Part shown: positions 52,735-62,071 of the stretch, one piece after another | Layout of the letters: each line of letters opens with the position of its first letter | How positions within the stretch are numbered: the stretch's first letter is position 1 | Assembly: GCF_004362715.1 (NCBI RefSeq) | Contig: NZ_SNYC01000005.1 | Location: 807,781 to 871,780, forward strand | Length of the DNA stretch: 64,000 bases | DNA from: Pedobacter metabolipauper | GTDB lineage: Bacteria; Bacteroidota; Bacteroidia; Sphingobacteriales; Sphingobacteriaceae | Reading direction: 5' to 3' | Position numbers and translations under genes: made by a program | Notes under the pieces: model-generated | The model's database searches: none | Seen by the model: only the letters and a program-made list of their open reading frames with translations | Told to the model about the DNA's origin: nothing

Positions 52735-53463
52735 TTAGGTTTTCCGGATGCGGATAATGTGCATCCAGTGCATCACCTTCATGATCGGATAGGTTGGGTC
52801 AAACTCATACCATTTTGATGCAAAATTCGGGCTGTTTGGCTTTTTGTGGTGATTGTTCTGAAACAACTCCCCCATCATTAAAAAGTCTAACGGCAAAGAG
52901 TTTTTGCTATGGTCGTTATTATCATGGTTGGAATATCCATATTTATGTCCGCACCAATTTACGATCGCTCCATGTAACGGACCCATCAGGAAATGAACAG
53001 GCAGCAATAAGAACATCCACCAGGCTGTAGCAAAGGTTACATAGAACCAAACATAAAAGCTGATAAAGATGAGTCTGGTGATCCATGAATCGCCAATCTT
53101 ATCAATGATAGGCCATGAAGGATAGTTATCCCTAAATTGCTCTTCAGGCTCATGATTATATTTCGAATAATTCAGGTAAATATTTTTGGTTTGGATCATC
53201 ATCCCCCAGACGTCCTTTACGAAGTGTGGGGAGTGCGGATCTTTTTCGGTATCACTAAATGCATGGTGCATGCGGTGCAGGATGGCATACGCACGTGGAT
53301 TCAAGAAAGATGAACCCTGCGACAAAAAAGTGATGGTATAAAAGAATTTCTCCCAGAAAGGATTCATCTTAAACATTTTATGCGAAGCATAACGGTGCAG
53401 GAAGAAGGTTTGGGAAAAAAGTGATAAAAACCAGTGTAACAGAAAAAACAATAAAATGATCAT
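52735..53463 (-). CDS. Membrane fatty-acid desaturase (acyl-CoA desaturase type)
   Basis: 242 residues, shorter than most family members. The three histidine boxes that hold the di-iron centre are HRYASH (23-28), HRMHH (63-67) and QNNHH (202-206, a Q in place of the first His, a variant I recall from other Bacteroidota desaturases). Hydrophobic stretches surround them. It introduces a double bond into acyl chains of CoA- or lipid-bound fatty acids. It is the first gene of the lipid-modification run and is followed after 25 bp by DUF1295. Confidence 0.9.
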   Translation of the reverse strand: MIILLFFLLHWFLSLFSQTFFLHRYASHKMFKMNPFWEKFFYTITFLSQGSSFLNPRAYAILHRMHHAFSDTEKDPHSPHFVKDVWGMMIQTKNIYLNYSKYNHEPEEQFRDNYPSWPIIDKIGDSWITRLIFISFYVWFYVTFATAWWMFLLLPVHFLMGPLHGAIVNWCGHKYGYSNHDNNDHSKNSLPLDFLMMGELFQNNHHKKPNSPNFASKWYEFDPTYPIMKVMHWMHIIRIRKT

Positions 53464-53531
53464 ATTGGTATTAACGAATATTTAGGCATAATGTTCTAAT
53501 GCCATCATAAAATGATGTAAATAAAAAGAAC

Positions 53532-54029
53532 TTATCTGCCAAAATCGTCCTGAACACGAACAATATCACTTTCATCAGAAGGATTGCTTTGGTCAGTATG
53601 CTGCCAAATCTCAGATACGATACCCCAATCTTCCAGACCGATCAAACGGTGTCTTTCACCTTGTTTTAATTTAATACTTTGACCCGGACTAAGCTGCTGT
53701 AATGCACCTTCTTCATCTGTATCGCTGGTTACGACACCTACAGTACCGTTAACTACACGCCATATTTCAGCACGACGGTGGTGGTATTGCCACGAAAGAC
53801 GAGTCTTAGGGGCTACGATTAATATTTTAGGGCTCAATTTTCCTGAAATACGAAGGTCTTCCACGTTTAATCCTTCGAAGTAAACATTGGCAAACTGTTG
53901 TGCCTGATCTTCATCGATTACAAAGAAACCACCCCATGGGCGGGTTTCATCACGGTTAACTACATTAAATCCTTCTATTTTTAAACGCTGCGCTACGCCG
54001 TCGAATATTTCTTTCTTTTGATCTGACAT
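53532..54029 (-). CDS. Cupin protein, phosphomannose-isomerase type II-like
   Basis: 165 residues from ATG 54029 (MSDQKKEIFDG); a TTG 30 bp upstream is less likely. The RPWGGFFVID start and the WQYHHRRAEIWRVVNGTVGV metal-binding region, followed by LKQGERHRLIGLEDWGIVSEIW, are those of the mannose-6-phosphate isomerase type II cupin. The guanylyltransferase half of bifunctional enzymes is absent, so this is the isomerase-like cupin alone. Substrate unproven. It is preceded by a terminator, so it has its own transcript. Confidence 0.86.
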   Translation of the reverse strand: MSDQKKEIFDGVAQRLKIEGFNVVNRDETRPWGGFFVIDEDQAQQFANVYFEGLNVEDLRISGKLSPKILIVAPKTRLSWQYHHRRAEIWRVVNGTVGVVTSDTDEEGALQQLSPGQSIKLKQGERHRLIGLEDWGIVSEIWQHTDQSNPSDESDIVRVQDDFGR

Positions 54030-54086
54030 TTTAAATTGCTCTATTATTTTAATGCCCAAACTTAGATAAAATTGCTCTTATATACA

Positions 54087-54117
54087 AAGAAGCCGGGCAA
54101 TCTTTGTCCGGCTTCTT
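54087..54117 (-). terminator. Hairpin after response regulator gene
   Basis: AAGAAGCCGG (54087-54096) pairs perfectly with CCGGCTTCTT (54108-54117) around an 11-nt loop. On the minus strand it lies 24 bp after the response regulator stop and is followed by TGTATA, a weak T-tract. Confidence 0.6.
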
Positions 54118-54140
54118 ATGTATTGTATAAAAATTAATTG

Positions 54141-54503
54141 TTATTTATTCAATTGGGCATTGATTCGTTTTACGATGTAATCGATATCAAATGGTTTGCT
54201 GATATAATCGTTAGCACCAGCTTCAATACTAATCTGTTTATTCTGATCGTTTGCAGACATTACGATGATTGGAATGTGTCTGGTAAATACATCCCCTTTA
54301 AGATCGGCACAAATACTGGCACCATCACCATCAGGAAGCATGACATCTAAAATAAACAAATCAGGAACAGAATCTTTCAATTTAGTTTTCAATTCTGCGA
54401 ATGTAGACGAAAGCTGTAGTTCATATCCTTCATCTTTTAACAAAACTCCAATAATGTATCTGATATCTTCATCATCTTCAAGTACATGTATTCTTTTTAT
54501 CAT
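54141..54503 (-). CDS. Stand-alone CheY-like response regulator
   Basis: 120-residue receiver domain with no output domain. The acidic pocket is ED and D at residues 9-11, phosphate-accepting D53 (FILDVMLPDGDG), S83 and K103 (SKPFD). It is the full length of a CheY-type domain. Its histidine kinase is not adjacent. It has a terminator on each side and is a monocistronic unit. Confidence 0.93.
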   Translation of the reverse strand: MIKRIHVLEDDEDIRYIIGVLLKDEGYELQLSSTFAELKTKLKDSVPDLFILDVMLPDGDGASICADLKGDVFTRHIPIIVMSANDQNKQISIEAGANDYISKPFDIDYIVKRINAQLNK

Positions 54504-54582
54504 AATTTGATCTTGTTTATAAGGTTTCGTGCTATTACTAGCAACAACTTTGCCATAGATAGAAAACCCTGCAAATTACATA

Positions 54583-54615
54583 AAAAAATTACCGGCAGGA
54601 ACTACCCTGCCGGTA
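54583..54615 (-). terminator. Intrinsic terminator of the Sus operon
   Basis: TACCGGCAGG (54590-54599) and CCTGCCGGTA (54606-54615) pair perfectly around a 6-nt loop; on the minus strand the stem is followed by ATTTTTTTAT. It lies 13 bp after the DUF4998 stop. Confidence 0.92.
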
Positions 54616-54627
54616 CTAACCAACCAT

Positions 54628-55731
54628 TTATTTAACATAAACGTCTACTTCTCCAAGAACAATATAAGCCTGAGGTCCCCTTAGCCCGGTAACCTTAAAA
54701 TATCTTGCTGTAGTCAAAGTCTTCATTGTGAAAATTTGCTCACCATCGATGAGCCTGTTGAACGCGAACGTACCCTGATCTGTCCAGGTTACATTGTCCA
54801 AACTTGTTTCGATCTTAATGGATTCTGGTGCACGGTCATCTGTGTTCATTCTCCATAAACTCAAATCAGTGATGGTTCTTACTGCGCCCATATTCACTGA
54901 AAAATAATGTGGATACGGGGTAGGATTGGTTGCCAGTCCATGCCAGCGTGTGCCTGGATTTCCATCAATAATATTGGCTACTTTATTTTCATCACCAGGA
55001 TGGTTATTGTCAAAATTAGCAATAACCCATTCCTTTTTATCCAGTTTTAATTTAGGGCCAGACAGGTAACCGGTATAGAAAGTATCAATAGCCAGAGAAT
55101 CCGGCAGGTATAAAGTACGGTACCTAAAGTTGGTTTCTAATTTATAATCAGCGATCTCGGTATTCAACAGCCCGCCTTTGAAACGGACAGTCTTCAATAC
55201 ACCTGCAGTATTGGTATACTCCAGATCAGTAGCAAAAGCACCGGTAACGCTATCAGCAATGCTCCAGTTTAACTTGAGTACATTGGCTTTAGTTAACATG
55301 GCTGCGTTAAGCGGTCTTTCTAAAACCCTTGACTGATAATTATCTCCATACACGCTGCCAGAAACCTCAACCGGAACAGATACATGTCCCTGCGCGTCGT
55401 AGGTCTTAATGGTGAACGAATAGAAATTCTCTGCCAGGGTTGTAAACGTATGGCGAACAACACTCTGACTGGCAGTGATTGGAACTTCCACAGAATCGGC
55501 ATAGTTATTCCAAAAGATCCTGGCTTTCACGATTTTAGGATCTGAGCCTTTCAGCCATTCGAGTATGGCGCGTTTATTTCCACCATGCAAAACTGCAGAC
55601 TTTGCAGCTCCCGGATATTGGATACCACCTTTAATAACATATTGTTCATAGGTACTATCCATTTTTTTACAGGCCATAAAGACACAGAGCCCTGCAAATA
55701 CAATCAATAAATAATATAATTTACTTTTCAT
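54628..55731 (-). CDS. DUF4998 lipoprotein with C-terminal discoidin-like domain
   Basis: 367 residues. Lipobox VFMAC with cysteine 21 anchors it in the membrane, probably on the cell surface. Residues about 30-220 fit DUF4998, which has two fibronectin-like folds (ARIFWNNYADSVEVPI). Residues about 225-367 carry a discoidin/F5-8C-like module (NHPGDENKVANIIDGNPGTRWHG then a YFKVTGLRG end), a glycan-binding fold. It is the last gene of the SusC/SusD operon and likely a surface glycan-binding partner. Confidence 0.84.
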   Translation of the reverse strand: MKSKLYYLLIVFAGLCVFMACKKMDSTYEQYVIKGGIQYPGAAKSAVLHGGNKRAILEWLKGSDPKIVKARIFWNNYADSVEVPITASQSVVRHTFTTLAENFYSFTIKTYDAQGHVSVPVEVSGSVYGDNYQSRVLERPLNAAMLTKANVLKLNWSIADSVTGAFATDLEYTNTAGVLKTVRFKGGLLNTEIADYKLETNFRYRTLYLPDSLAIDTFYTGYLSGPKLKLDKKEWVIANFDNNHPGDENKVANIIDGNPGTRWHGLATNPTPYPHYFSVNMGAVRTITDLSLWRMNTDDRAPESIKIETSLDNVTWTDQGTFAFNRLIDGEQIFTMKTLTTARYFKVTGLRGPQAYIVLGEVDVYVK

Positions 55732-55754
55732 TTACTTTAATTTAATTGATTAAT

Positions 55755-56936
55755 TTAAAATTTCCCCCAGAAGCTGATTTCTGCGATGGTAATCTGTCCG
55801 CCGCCACCATAGGTTTCTAATGATTTAAAACGATAATAACGATACGCCAATGGTGTTTCTGTTAACTCAAAATCTTCACCAAGGGTATGACCATAATTAT
55901 AATCTTCTGCACTATTCTGACCCAATGGAAGTCCTGATGGCTTGGTTGAGGTAAAGGAACCTAACAGTTTCCAGCTATCCCAGCTTCCATTTGGATTTGG
56001 TGCACTTGATCCGTACAATTCAAATCTTTTTACATTACCACCACCGTAGGTATAGTTTGGCGATCTCTGGTGCACTTTCATACGGCTAACAATTACCGGT
56101 CTGTTTAAATCTACTGTAAACCATTGTGGCACAACGGTACTGTTTCTTGACGCAAAGATCCAGATGTCAACAAGTCCGTCCCACATTCTCGACATTGGAT
56201 AGGCTGCTTCTACCGGCAGGTATTCATCCGTTGGCAACTGAAGTGCTGTAAATGGTTTAGGTACCATGGCTTCGGCCAATGGTGTTGTACGCTTTGTTAG
56301 AATTTCTGATTTATTACCCCATCTGTCTCTCAGATATACCGTAAAGGTTTTCCTTATTGGTGCCAATCCCCTGTACGAATAAGAACCTTCCCTTGCCTTG
56401 GTATAATAGGTTTGTAAGGGTATCATTACTCCATTTCCTGCTGTATCTGCTTCAAGAACAATCGCCAGGTTTGCCTGGAATTCATTTTGGAATTTGATCT
56501 TCACCCCACCAAAACCTGAATCAAGGGTAAGGTATTTAAAAGCACTCTGAACCGGAGGCGTTAAAGGCTTAACCTTAATGGTCAATGGTTCTGAAGCTTT
56601 ATCATTTTTACCCACGGTATAGACCTTTACATCATATTCATTGGTATCACCAAAACCTTCCAGCCTGATGGTATCGGTATAAAAAGAAGCTTTACCCTCT
56701 TTAAAAACTCCGGGCTGTATTTCATAAACAGCCTTTACATAAGACAAATTAGCATCTGAAGGAACCGTGTAGGTTAAAATTGCACCACCGGGTATACCTT
56801 CTGATTTAATATTGCTTACTTGCTGAGGAGCAGGTGCATTCTCATCAATATGATCAAGTCTAAGCTCTTCCTTGCACCCTTGCCCTACTACTGCAAAAAG
56901 CAGGAGTAAAGGGAATATGTATCTTAATTTTTTCAT
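55755..56936 (-). CDS. DUF4959/DUF5000-type lipoprotein
   Basis: 393 residues with lipobox VGQGC (cysteine 21). The N-terminal half matches DUF4959 (VSNIKSEGIPGGAILTYTVP), the middle DUF5126-like strands and the last third the DUF5000 discoidin-like fold (VVPQWFTVDLNRPVIVSRM; ending YYRFKSLETYGGGG). Such lipoproteins follow SusD genes in Bacteroidota and bind glycans on the surface. Gaps to its neighbours are 21 and 23 bp. Confidence 0.85.
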   Translation of the reverse strand: MKKLRYIFPLLLLFAVVGQGCKEELRLDHIDENAPAPQQVSNIKSEGIPGGAILTYTVPSDANLSYVKAVYEIQPGVFKEGKASFYTDTIRLEGFGDTNEYDVKVYTVGKNDKASEPLTIKVKPLTPPVQSAFKYLTLDSGFGGVKIKFQNEFQANLAIVLEADTAGNGVMIPLQTYYTKAREGSYSYRGLAPIRKTFTVYLRDRWGNKSEILTKRTTPLAEAMVPKPFTALQLPTDEYLPVEAAYPMSRMWDGLVDIWIFASRNSTVVPQWFTVDLNRPVIVSRMKVHQRSPNYTYGGGNVKRFELYGSSAPNPNGSWDSWKLLGSFTSTKPSGLPLGQNSAEDYNYGHTLGEDFELTETPLAYRYYRFKSLETYGGGGQITIAEISFWGKF

Positions 56937-56957
56937 AATATATATTCAGTTAATCAA

Positions 56958-58877
56958 TTACCATCCTAAATTTTGAACTAAATTCTTATTCACCAACAGA
57001 TTGTTATCCCTGATTGGCCAGAAATAATCCTTTAAGCTAAACTTCTGATCAAAAACAACCTTTGTACGGTAATAGAATGTCGGATCAGATTGTTGAAGAT
57101 CCCAACCCTGAATCGGCTTTCTGTTGTATTCTGTAATGGCTGTTTTCCAGCGTCTTAAATCCCAGAAGCGCTGTCCTTCAAACGCAAGTTCAATCAGTTG
57201 TTCCTGACGGATAATTTCCTGCATACCCAATTTTGAGGTTGCTTTACCCGGGTTGTTTGAAAAGTTAGCCCATGATGTTCTAACGGTTCCTAATCCTGCA
57301 CGTGCACGTACCAAATCAACATAGGTATACACTTCTTCACTTGGTGCTGCGCCCAATTCATTTAATGCTTCTGCATACATCAGGTACAGATGCGATAAGC
57401 GTATTAATGGCCATGGGTATGCATTGATGGTATAGTCATTTACTGAGGCACCCTGAACATTCTGGAAATGAACATATTTCTTAACATAATAACCGGTAAC
57501 TGACCCTCCATCTGAGCTATTTTTTGAATTCGGCTGACCTTTTCTACCGGAAACATAATAAAGACCTGATGGAGCTGCATCGTCATAAGCACCTTGTCCG
57601 TACCAAACTCCGCCATCAAAGCCAAGACTTGCATAAAAACGAGGTTCTCTGTCAAAGTTTACAGCTGCAGTTGTATACCCTACACGAATAGCAAGTGCAT
57701 CAGCAGCAGTACCTACTCTGGTTGCTCCTGTATTAACCCTGGTTTTGTCTTCGCTAAGCGGAACACCATTTTTAGTGTAAAACGTCTCTGTAACTTTCAA
57801 TGTAGGAGATAGTTCACCAATAATCCTTGGATTATCCATGTAACGGAAATCTACTTTAGCAGCAGCAACCCTTTGAAGAAGATTGGTACTACCCTGCGTA
57901 TTTGCCCAGATGATCTCACTATTCCATCTTTCAGTAAATGCATTTCTTAAATCCATTTGGGTTTTAATAAATGGTGTTAAAGCATTTCCAACTGCCGGAT
58001 TGTATTTATAAAGTACATTACCTGCAGATGCAGCAATATCAATCGCTTTTTTACAGGCAACTGCTGCTGAATCCCATTTAACTATTGAAGCGGTTTGATT
58101 AAACAATTGAGCACCATCACGGTTCCTTAATCCGGCCTGTTCCGTATTTCCGTTAAACAACGGACTTGCAGCAGTAACCAATACTTTTGCTTTAAGCGCA
58201 TAGGCAATTGGTTTAGTGATCCGGCCAAGCTGTCTTTGAGGGTTTGTAATGCTTAATGTCAAATTATCCTTTGCTTCGTCAAGAAGCTGCACAATGTATG
58301 CAAAACATTCATCTACCGTATTTCTGGATACTCTAACGGAGGCAATGTCTGCATCAATCGGTAAGTTTTCCTTAATTAAAGGGATTGGGCCATACATTCT
58401 TAACAGGTAGAAGTGATAATATGCTTTCAGAAATTTTACTTCAGCAGTCCACTCGATTTTTTCCTGATCAGTAAGGTCCGGAACACTATTTACATTTTCC
58501 AGGAAGATATTACAATCACGTAATCCCCTATACAGGTTATCCCAGTGAAAATCACCTACCGGATTAACTGTGCCCTGAAGCCCACGGGCAATGTTAAACA
58601 TTCTATGGTCAAACTCTGGCAATACAGAGCTTTCAAAACCCCACATTTCATCTCCGCTCAATATGGCTGGATTTGAAGAAGGATCCCCATCTCTGGGCAT
58701 ATATGAGTAGCAGGTATATAAATACTTTTCTGCTTCAGTACGCATGGTAAATGCATTTTCAATGGTCGGAATATTATCCGGCACTACATCAAGGTAATCT
58801 TTACAGGAGCCTAACACAGATAAGAAAACAAGAAATGCTGCTCTCAATATCCATTTTCCTTTTTTAATATTTTGCAT
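56958..58877 (-). CDS. RagB/SusD family outer-membrane lipoprotein
   Basis: 639 residues. Lipobox VLGSC with cysteine 25, then the SusD start DYLDVVPDN. The N-terminal TPR half (AEVKFLKAYYHFYLLRMYGPIPL) and the C-terminal RagB part (LIELAFEGQRFWDLRRW) are both recognisable. SusD caps the SusC barrel and binds the oligomer before import. It follows SusC by 14 bp. Confidence 0.95.
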   Translation of the reverse strand: MQNIKKGKWILRAAFLVFLSVLGSCKDYLDVVPDNIPTIENAFTMRTEAEKYLYTCYSYMPRDGDPSSNPAILSGDEMWGFESSVLPEFDHRMFNIARGLQGTVNPVGDFHWDNLYRGLRDCNIFLENVNSVPDLTDQEKIEWTAEVKFLKAYYHFYLLRMYGPIPLIKENLPIDADIASVRVSRNTVDECFAYIVQLLDEAKDNLTLSITNPQRQLGRITKPIAYALKAKVLVTAASPLFNGNTEQAGLRNRDGAQLFNQTASIVKWDSAAVACKKAIDIAASAGNVLYKYNPAVGNALTPFIKTQMDLRNAFTERWNSEIIWANTQGSTNLLQRVAAAKVDFRYMDNPRIIGELSPTLKVTETFYTKNGVPLSEDKTRVNTGATRVGTAADALAIRVGYTTAAVNFDREPRFYASLGFDGGVWYGQGAYDDAAPSGLYYVSGRKGQPNSKNSSDGGSVTGYYVKKYVHFQNVQGASVNDYTINAYPWPLIRLSHLYLMYAEALNELGAAPSEEVYTYVDLVRARAGLGTVRTSWANFSNNPGKATSKLGMQEIIRQEQLIELAFEGQRFWDLRRWKTAITEYNRKPIQGWDLQQSDPTFYYRTKVVFDQKFSLKDYFWPIRDNNLLVNKNLVQNLGW

Positions 58878-58891
58878 ATCAGTAATCTCTA

Positions 58892-61800
58892 TTAGTTAAA
58901 ATTTAAGTTCACACCCACATTAAATACTTTTTGAACCGGGTAACCTAATCCGTTACCTGCCATCTCAGCATCCCACATTTTGAATTTACTGAACATAAAT
59001 AAGTTACTTCCGTTTACGTATACACGGAAACCAGCAGCTTTAATCTTGCTCAACACACTTTTAGGCAGGGAATAACCCAATTCTATTTGTTTAATCCTCA
59101 GGAATGCCGCATTGCGCATAAACCAGGTACTGGTTTGGGCATTGTTTGCATTTACTGTAGGGCTTAAACGTGGCCAGATTGCATATACATTCCGGTTTTC
59201 TTCAGACCAATAGCTGTCGGCATACGCTTTTAAAAGCTGTGTCTGGTTGTTGAAAGGAGCGGTTGCAGAAGGGTCAATCCAGAAAGACTGATTTGCAGAA
59301 CCTTGTGCGAAAGCTGAGAAATCAATATTTTTATATTTAAATGAGAAACCAAAACCATAAATAACTTCTGGTGTTAACGGGTTTCCTATTGGAACCATAT
59401 CTGCTTCAGAGATTCTACCATCACCGTTTACATCGGTGTATTTGATATCACCACCACCATATTGCCCGCCAAACTCCTGTCTTGGAGAGTTAGCAGCTTC
59501 TTCATCATCGATAAACAAACGTTCAGCAATGTAACCGAAGTTTTGTGCAAGTGAATTACCTACCCTGTAGCGCCATGGCTCATTAAACTCAGGCTCTTCG
59601 TATACTTTAAATTTACTGGTTGCATAGGTAAGATTTCCTTTAAGCGACAAGAACATATCCTTGCTCCATGCCTGCTGATAATCTGCCTGTATGTCTACAC
59701 CTCTGCCTGAGGCCTTACCAAGATTTGCTTTTGTAATTGCTGCCAATCCCATCGTTGTTGGGATCGAAGCACGGCTCATCAGGATATCACTCCGTTGTTC
59801 TGTATAATATTCAGCAATGATGTTCGCTTTGCCGAATAAGCTAATTTCCATAGCCATATTCTGCTTAATTGCTCTTTCCCAGCTGATGGCTGTATTGGCA
59901 TAACGGTTAACTGTTACCCCATTCAATCCAAAGTTCAGGTCACGACCAAAAGTTGCTCCTTTATTCGGATCGTTCATGGTAACGTTTGAAAGATAAAAGA
60001 AACGATCGTTGGCATCACCGATCCTATCGTTACCTACAACACCATAGGTATAGCGTAATTTCAAGTTGGTGATTGAACCTTTTAATGGCTCAAAGAATTT
60101 CTCATTAGATATAGCCCAGGCTACACCTCCTGAAGGGAAGAAACCGAACCTGTTTTTTTCAGCGAAACGTTCTGTACCGTTGTAACCAAAGTTAAACTCG
60201 GCAAAATATCTTCTGTCATAGGCATAAGTAGTACGTCCGGAAAGACCTAAGTTCCTTCCTGGAAGTGATTGTTGTAAACTACCTGCATTTGCACTTAAGC
60301 TTTCTCTCATGATCAGTACCAGTAAGCCACTCACATCATGTTTATCTCCAAATGTTCTGCCATAGTTCACCATGGATTCATTATAGAAACTGGAGTTTAA
60401 TGTTTTACCACCTTCCTGAAAACCTAAATACTCTGTTCCATTGTCATTAATTTGTGAAATGGAGTACTTATCAGCTAATGGATCGTAACCTGCTAACCGG
60501 TAATAAAACGGATCATAAGAACGCTCATAACCGAAATTTGAGATCCGGGTTAAATTCAGCATCGTCCGTACAGATAAACCTTTGGTAATAGACTCCAGGC
60601 TTTGTTTTATTTCAAACTGTGCCAGCATTTGTGATCTGGATTCATCTCTGTATCCTCTAACCATGTCTGCATACGGGTTAATATAGGCACCTGTAGTACC
60701 AACACCTGCATTACCAAACATAATGTGGCGTACATATTGATGCTGTGCATCAACCGGATAATAAGCAGGGAAAAGAACAGGATTTGAATGTACAACCTTA
60801 TTATACATTGCAGCACCACCATCTAAAGGACCGCTGTAGTCGTCAAAGTTTCCACTTAACTTAATACCAAGTTCAGTAGATTTGGTTAAGTTAATGGTTA
60901 CGTTGGTTAATAACGAGTAACTTTTTAAGTTGATGTTACTGTTAAAGTTATTCCGTTCATCAACATTTAAAACCCCATTATCTTTTGTATACGCACCGGC
61001 TACATAATAAGTTGCAACGGCACCACCACCTCTAACATTCAAATTGTAACGCTGATTGATGGCATTGTCTTTAAATAACATTTTACGCCAATCGTTCGCA
61101 GGGTATACTAAAGGATTAGCTCCTTCGCCTGTCTTAACAATTTTTTCTTCCAGATAAGGAAGGGTTGCCAATGGATCGCGTGTTGCAAAAGCCTCGTTAG
61201 CGAGCTTCATATACGTTACCGGATCGGCAAGTTCCACATTATCTGTTGGACTGGATACAGATGTTTCTGCCCTCAGTGAGATATTTGCTTTACCAACAAC
61301 CCCTTTTTTAGTAGTTACTAAAATTACACCATTTGCACCACGTGCACCATATAACGAGGTAGCAGTAGCATCCTTCATGATGGAGAAAGTCTCGATATCA
61401 TCGGTTTGAAGCCTTGCTAAATCGACTGTGCTCAATTCCACACCATCGATTAGGATCAGTGGACCAGTATTGGCCCCGAACGTAGTAATACCACGAACAA
61501 AGAAGTCGGCATTATCTGCTCCCGGCTCACCGCTTCTCTGATATGCGATTACACCCGCTACCCTACCAGCCAGTGCTCCTGTTAAGTTACTTGAAGGCAC
61601 TTTTAGGTCACCCGGACGTACCGTAGTAATGGAACCGATCACGCTTTCTTTCTTTTGAGTACCAAAAGCCACAACGGCCACCTCTTCCAATGCATTTTTT
61701 GCATCCGGTGCCATTTTCACATCCAATACTTTTTTATCGCCGATTGTAATTTTCTGGGAGGTATATCCTACAAATGAAAATACCAGGATCTCAGAATCAC

Positions 61801-62071
61801 TATTGATCTGTAAGGTATACTTACCATCTGCGTTGGTTACCACACCACGTTCGGGAACGGATCCCTGAACTTTAATGGTTACACCTGGAATGGATACACC
61901 TTCTTCGTCATATACAGTTCCGGTTAGAACCCGCTGACGGACTAATGAGTTACTATTTTTTAATTTGGTTACTGTTGTTTTATTAAAGACTCCTGATTTA
62001 CCTGTGGTTTTAGCGAATGCGAACGCATTGCACAACACACAGCATACAAGGAGAATAAGTATTTTTTTCAT
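58892..62071 (-). CDS. SusC/RagA family TonB-linked outer-membrane protein
   Basis: 1059 residues. Signal peptide to about residue 21 (FAFAK), carboxypeptidase-regulatory-like domain (about 47-125, VLTGTVYDEEGVSIPGV), plug domain with the RagA/SusC mark LYGARGANGVILVTTKKG, and a 22-strand barrel ending in NVGVNLNFN. It imports oligomers with SusD using TonB energy. No STN domain, so it is not itself tied to an anti-sigma relay. It is the first gene of the four-gene operon; the 500-bp upstream region holds direct repeats. Confidence 0.96.
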   Translation of the reverse strand: MKKILILLVCCVLCNAFAFAKTTGKSGVFNKTTVTKLKNSNSLVRQRVLTGTVYDEEGVSIPGVTIKVQGSVPERGVVTNADGKYTLQINSDSEILVFSFVGYTSQKITIGDKKVLDVKMAPDAKNALEEVAVVAFGTQKKESVIGSITTVRPGDLKVPSSNLTGALAGRVAGVIAYQRSGEPGADNADFFVRGITTFGANTGPLILIDGVELSTVDLARLQTDDIETFSIMKDATATSLYGARGANGVILVTTKKGVVGKANISLRAETSVSSPTDNVELADPVTYMKLANEAFATRDPLATLPYLEEKIVKTGEGANPLVYPANDWRKMLFKDNAINQRYNLNVRGGGAVATYYVAGAYTKDNGVLNVDERNNFNSNINLKSYSLLTNVTINLTKSTELGIKLSGNFDDYSGPLDGGAAMYNKVVHSNPVLFPAYYPVDAQHQYVRHIMFGNAGVGTTGAYINPYADMVRGYRDESRSQMLAQFEIKQSLESITKGLSVRTMLNLTRISNFGYERSYDPFYYRLAGYDPLADKYSISQINDNGTEYLGFQEGGKTLNSSFYNESMVNYGRTFGDKHDVSGLLVLIMRESLSANAGSLQQSLPGRNLGLSGRTTYAYDRRYFAEFNFGYNGTERFAEKNRFGFFPSGGVAWAISNEKFFEPLKGSITNLKLRYTYGVVGNDRIGDANDRFFYLSNVTMNDPNKGATFGRDLNFGLNGVTVNRYANTAISWERAIKQNMAMEISLFGKANIIAEYYTEQRSDILMSRASIPTTMGLAAITKANLGKASGRGVDIQADYQQAWSKDMFLSLKGNLTYATSKFKVYEEPEFNEPWRYRVGNSLAQNFGYIAERLFIDDEEAANSPRQEFGGQYGGGDIKYTDVNGDGRISEADMVPIGNPLTPEVIYGFGFSFKYKNIDFSAFAQGSANQSFWIDPSATAPFNNQTQLLKAYADSYWSEENRNVYAIWPRLSPTVNANNAQTSTWFMRNAAFLRIKQIELGYSLPKSVLSKIKAAGFRVYVNGSNLFMFSKFKMWDAEMAGNGLGYPVQKVFNVGVNLNFN

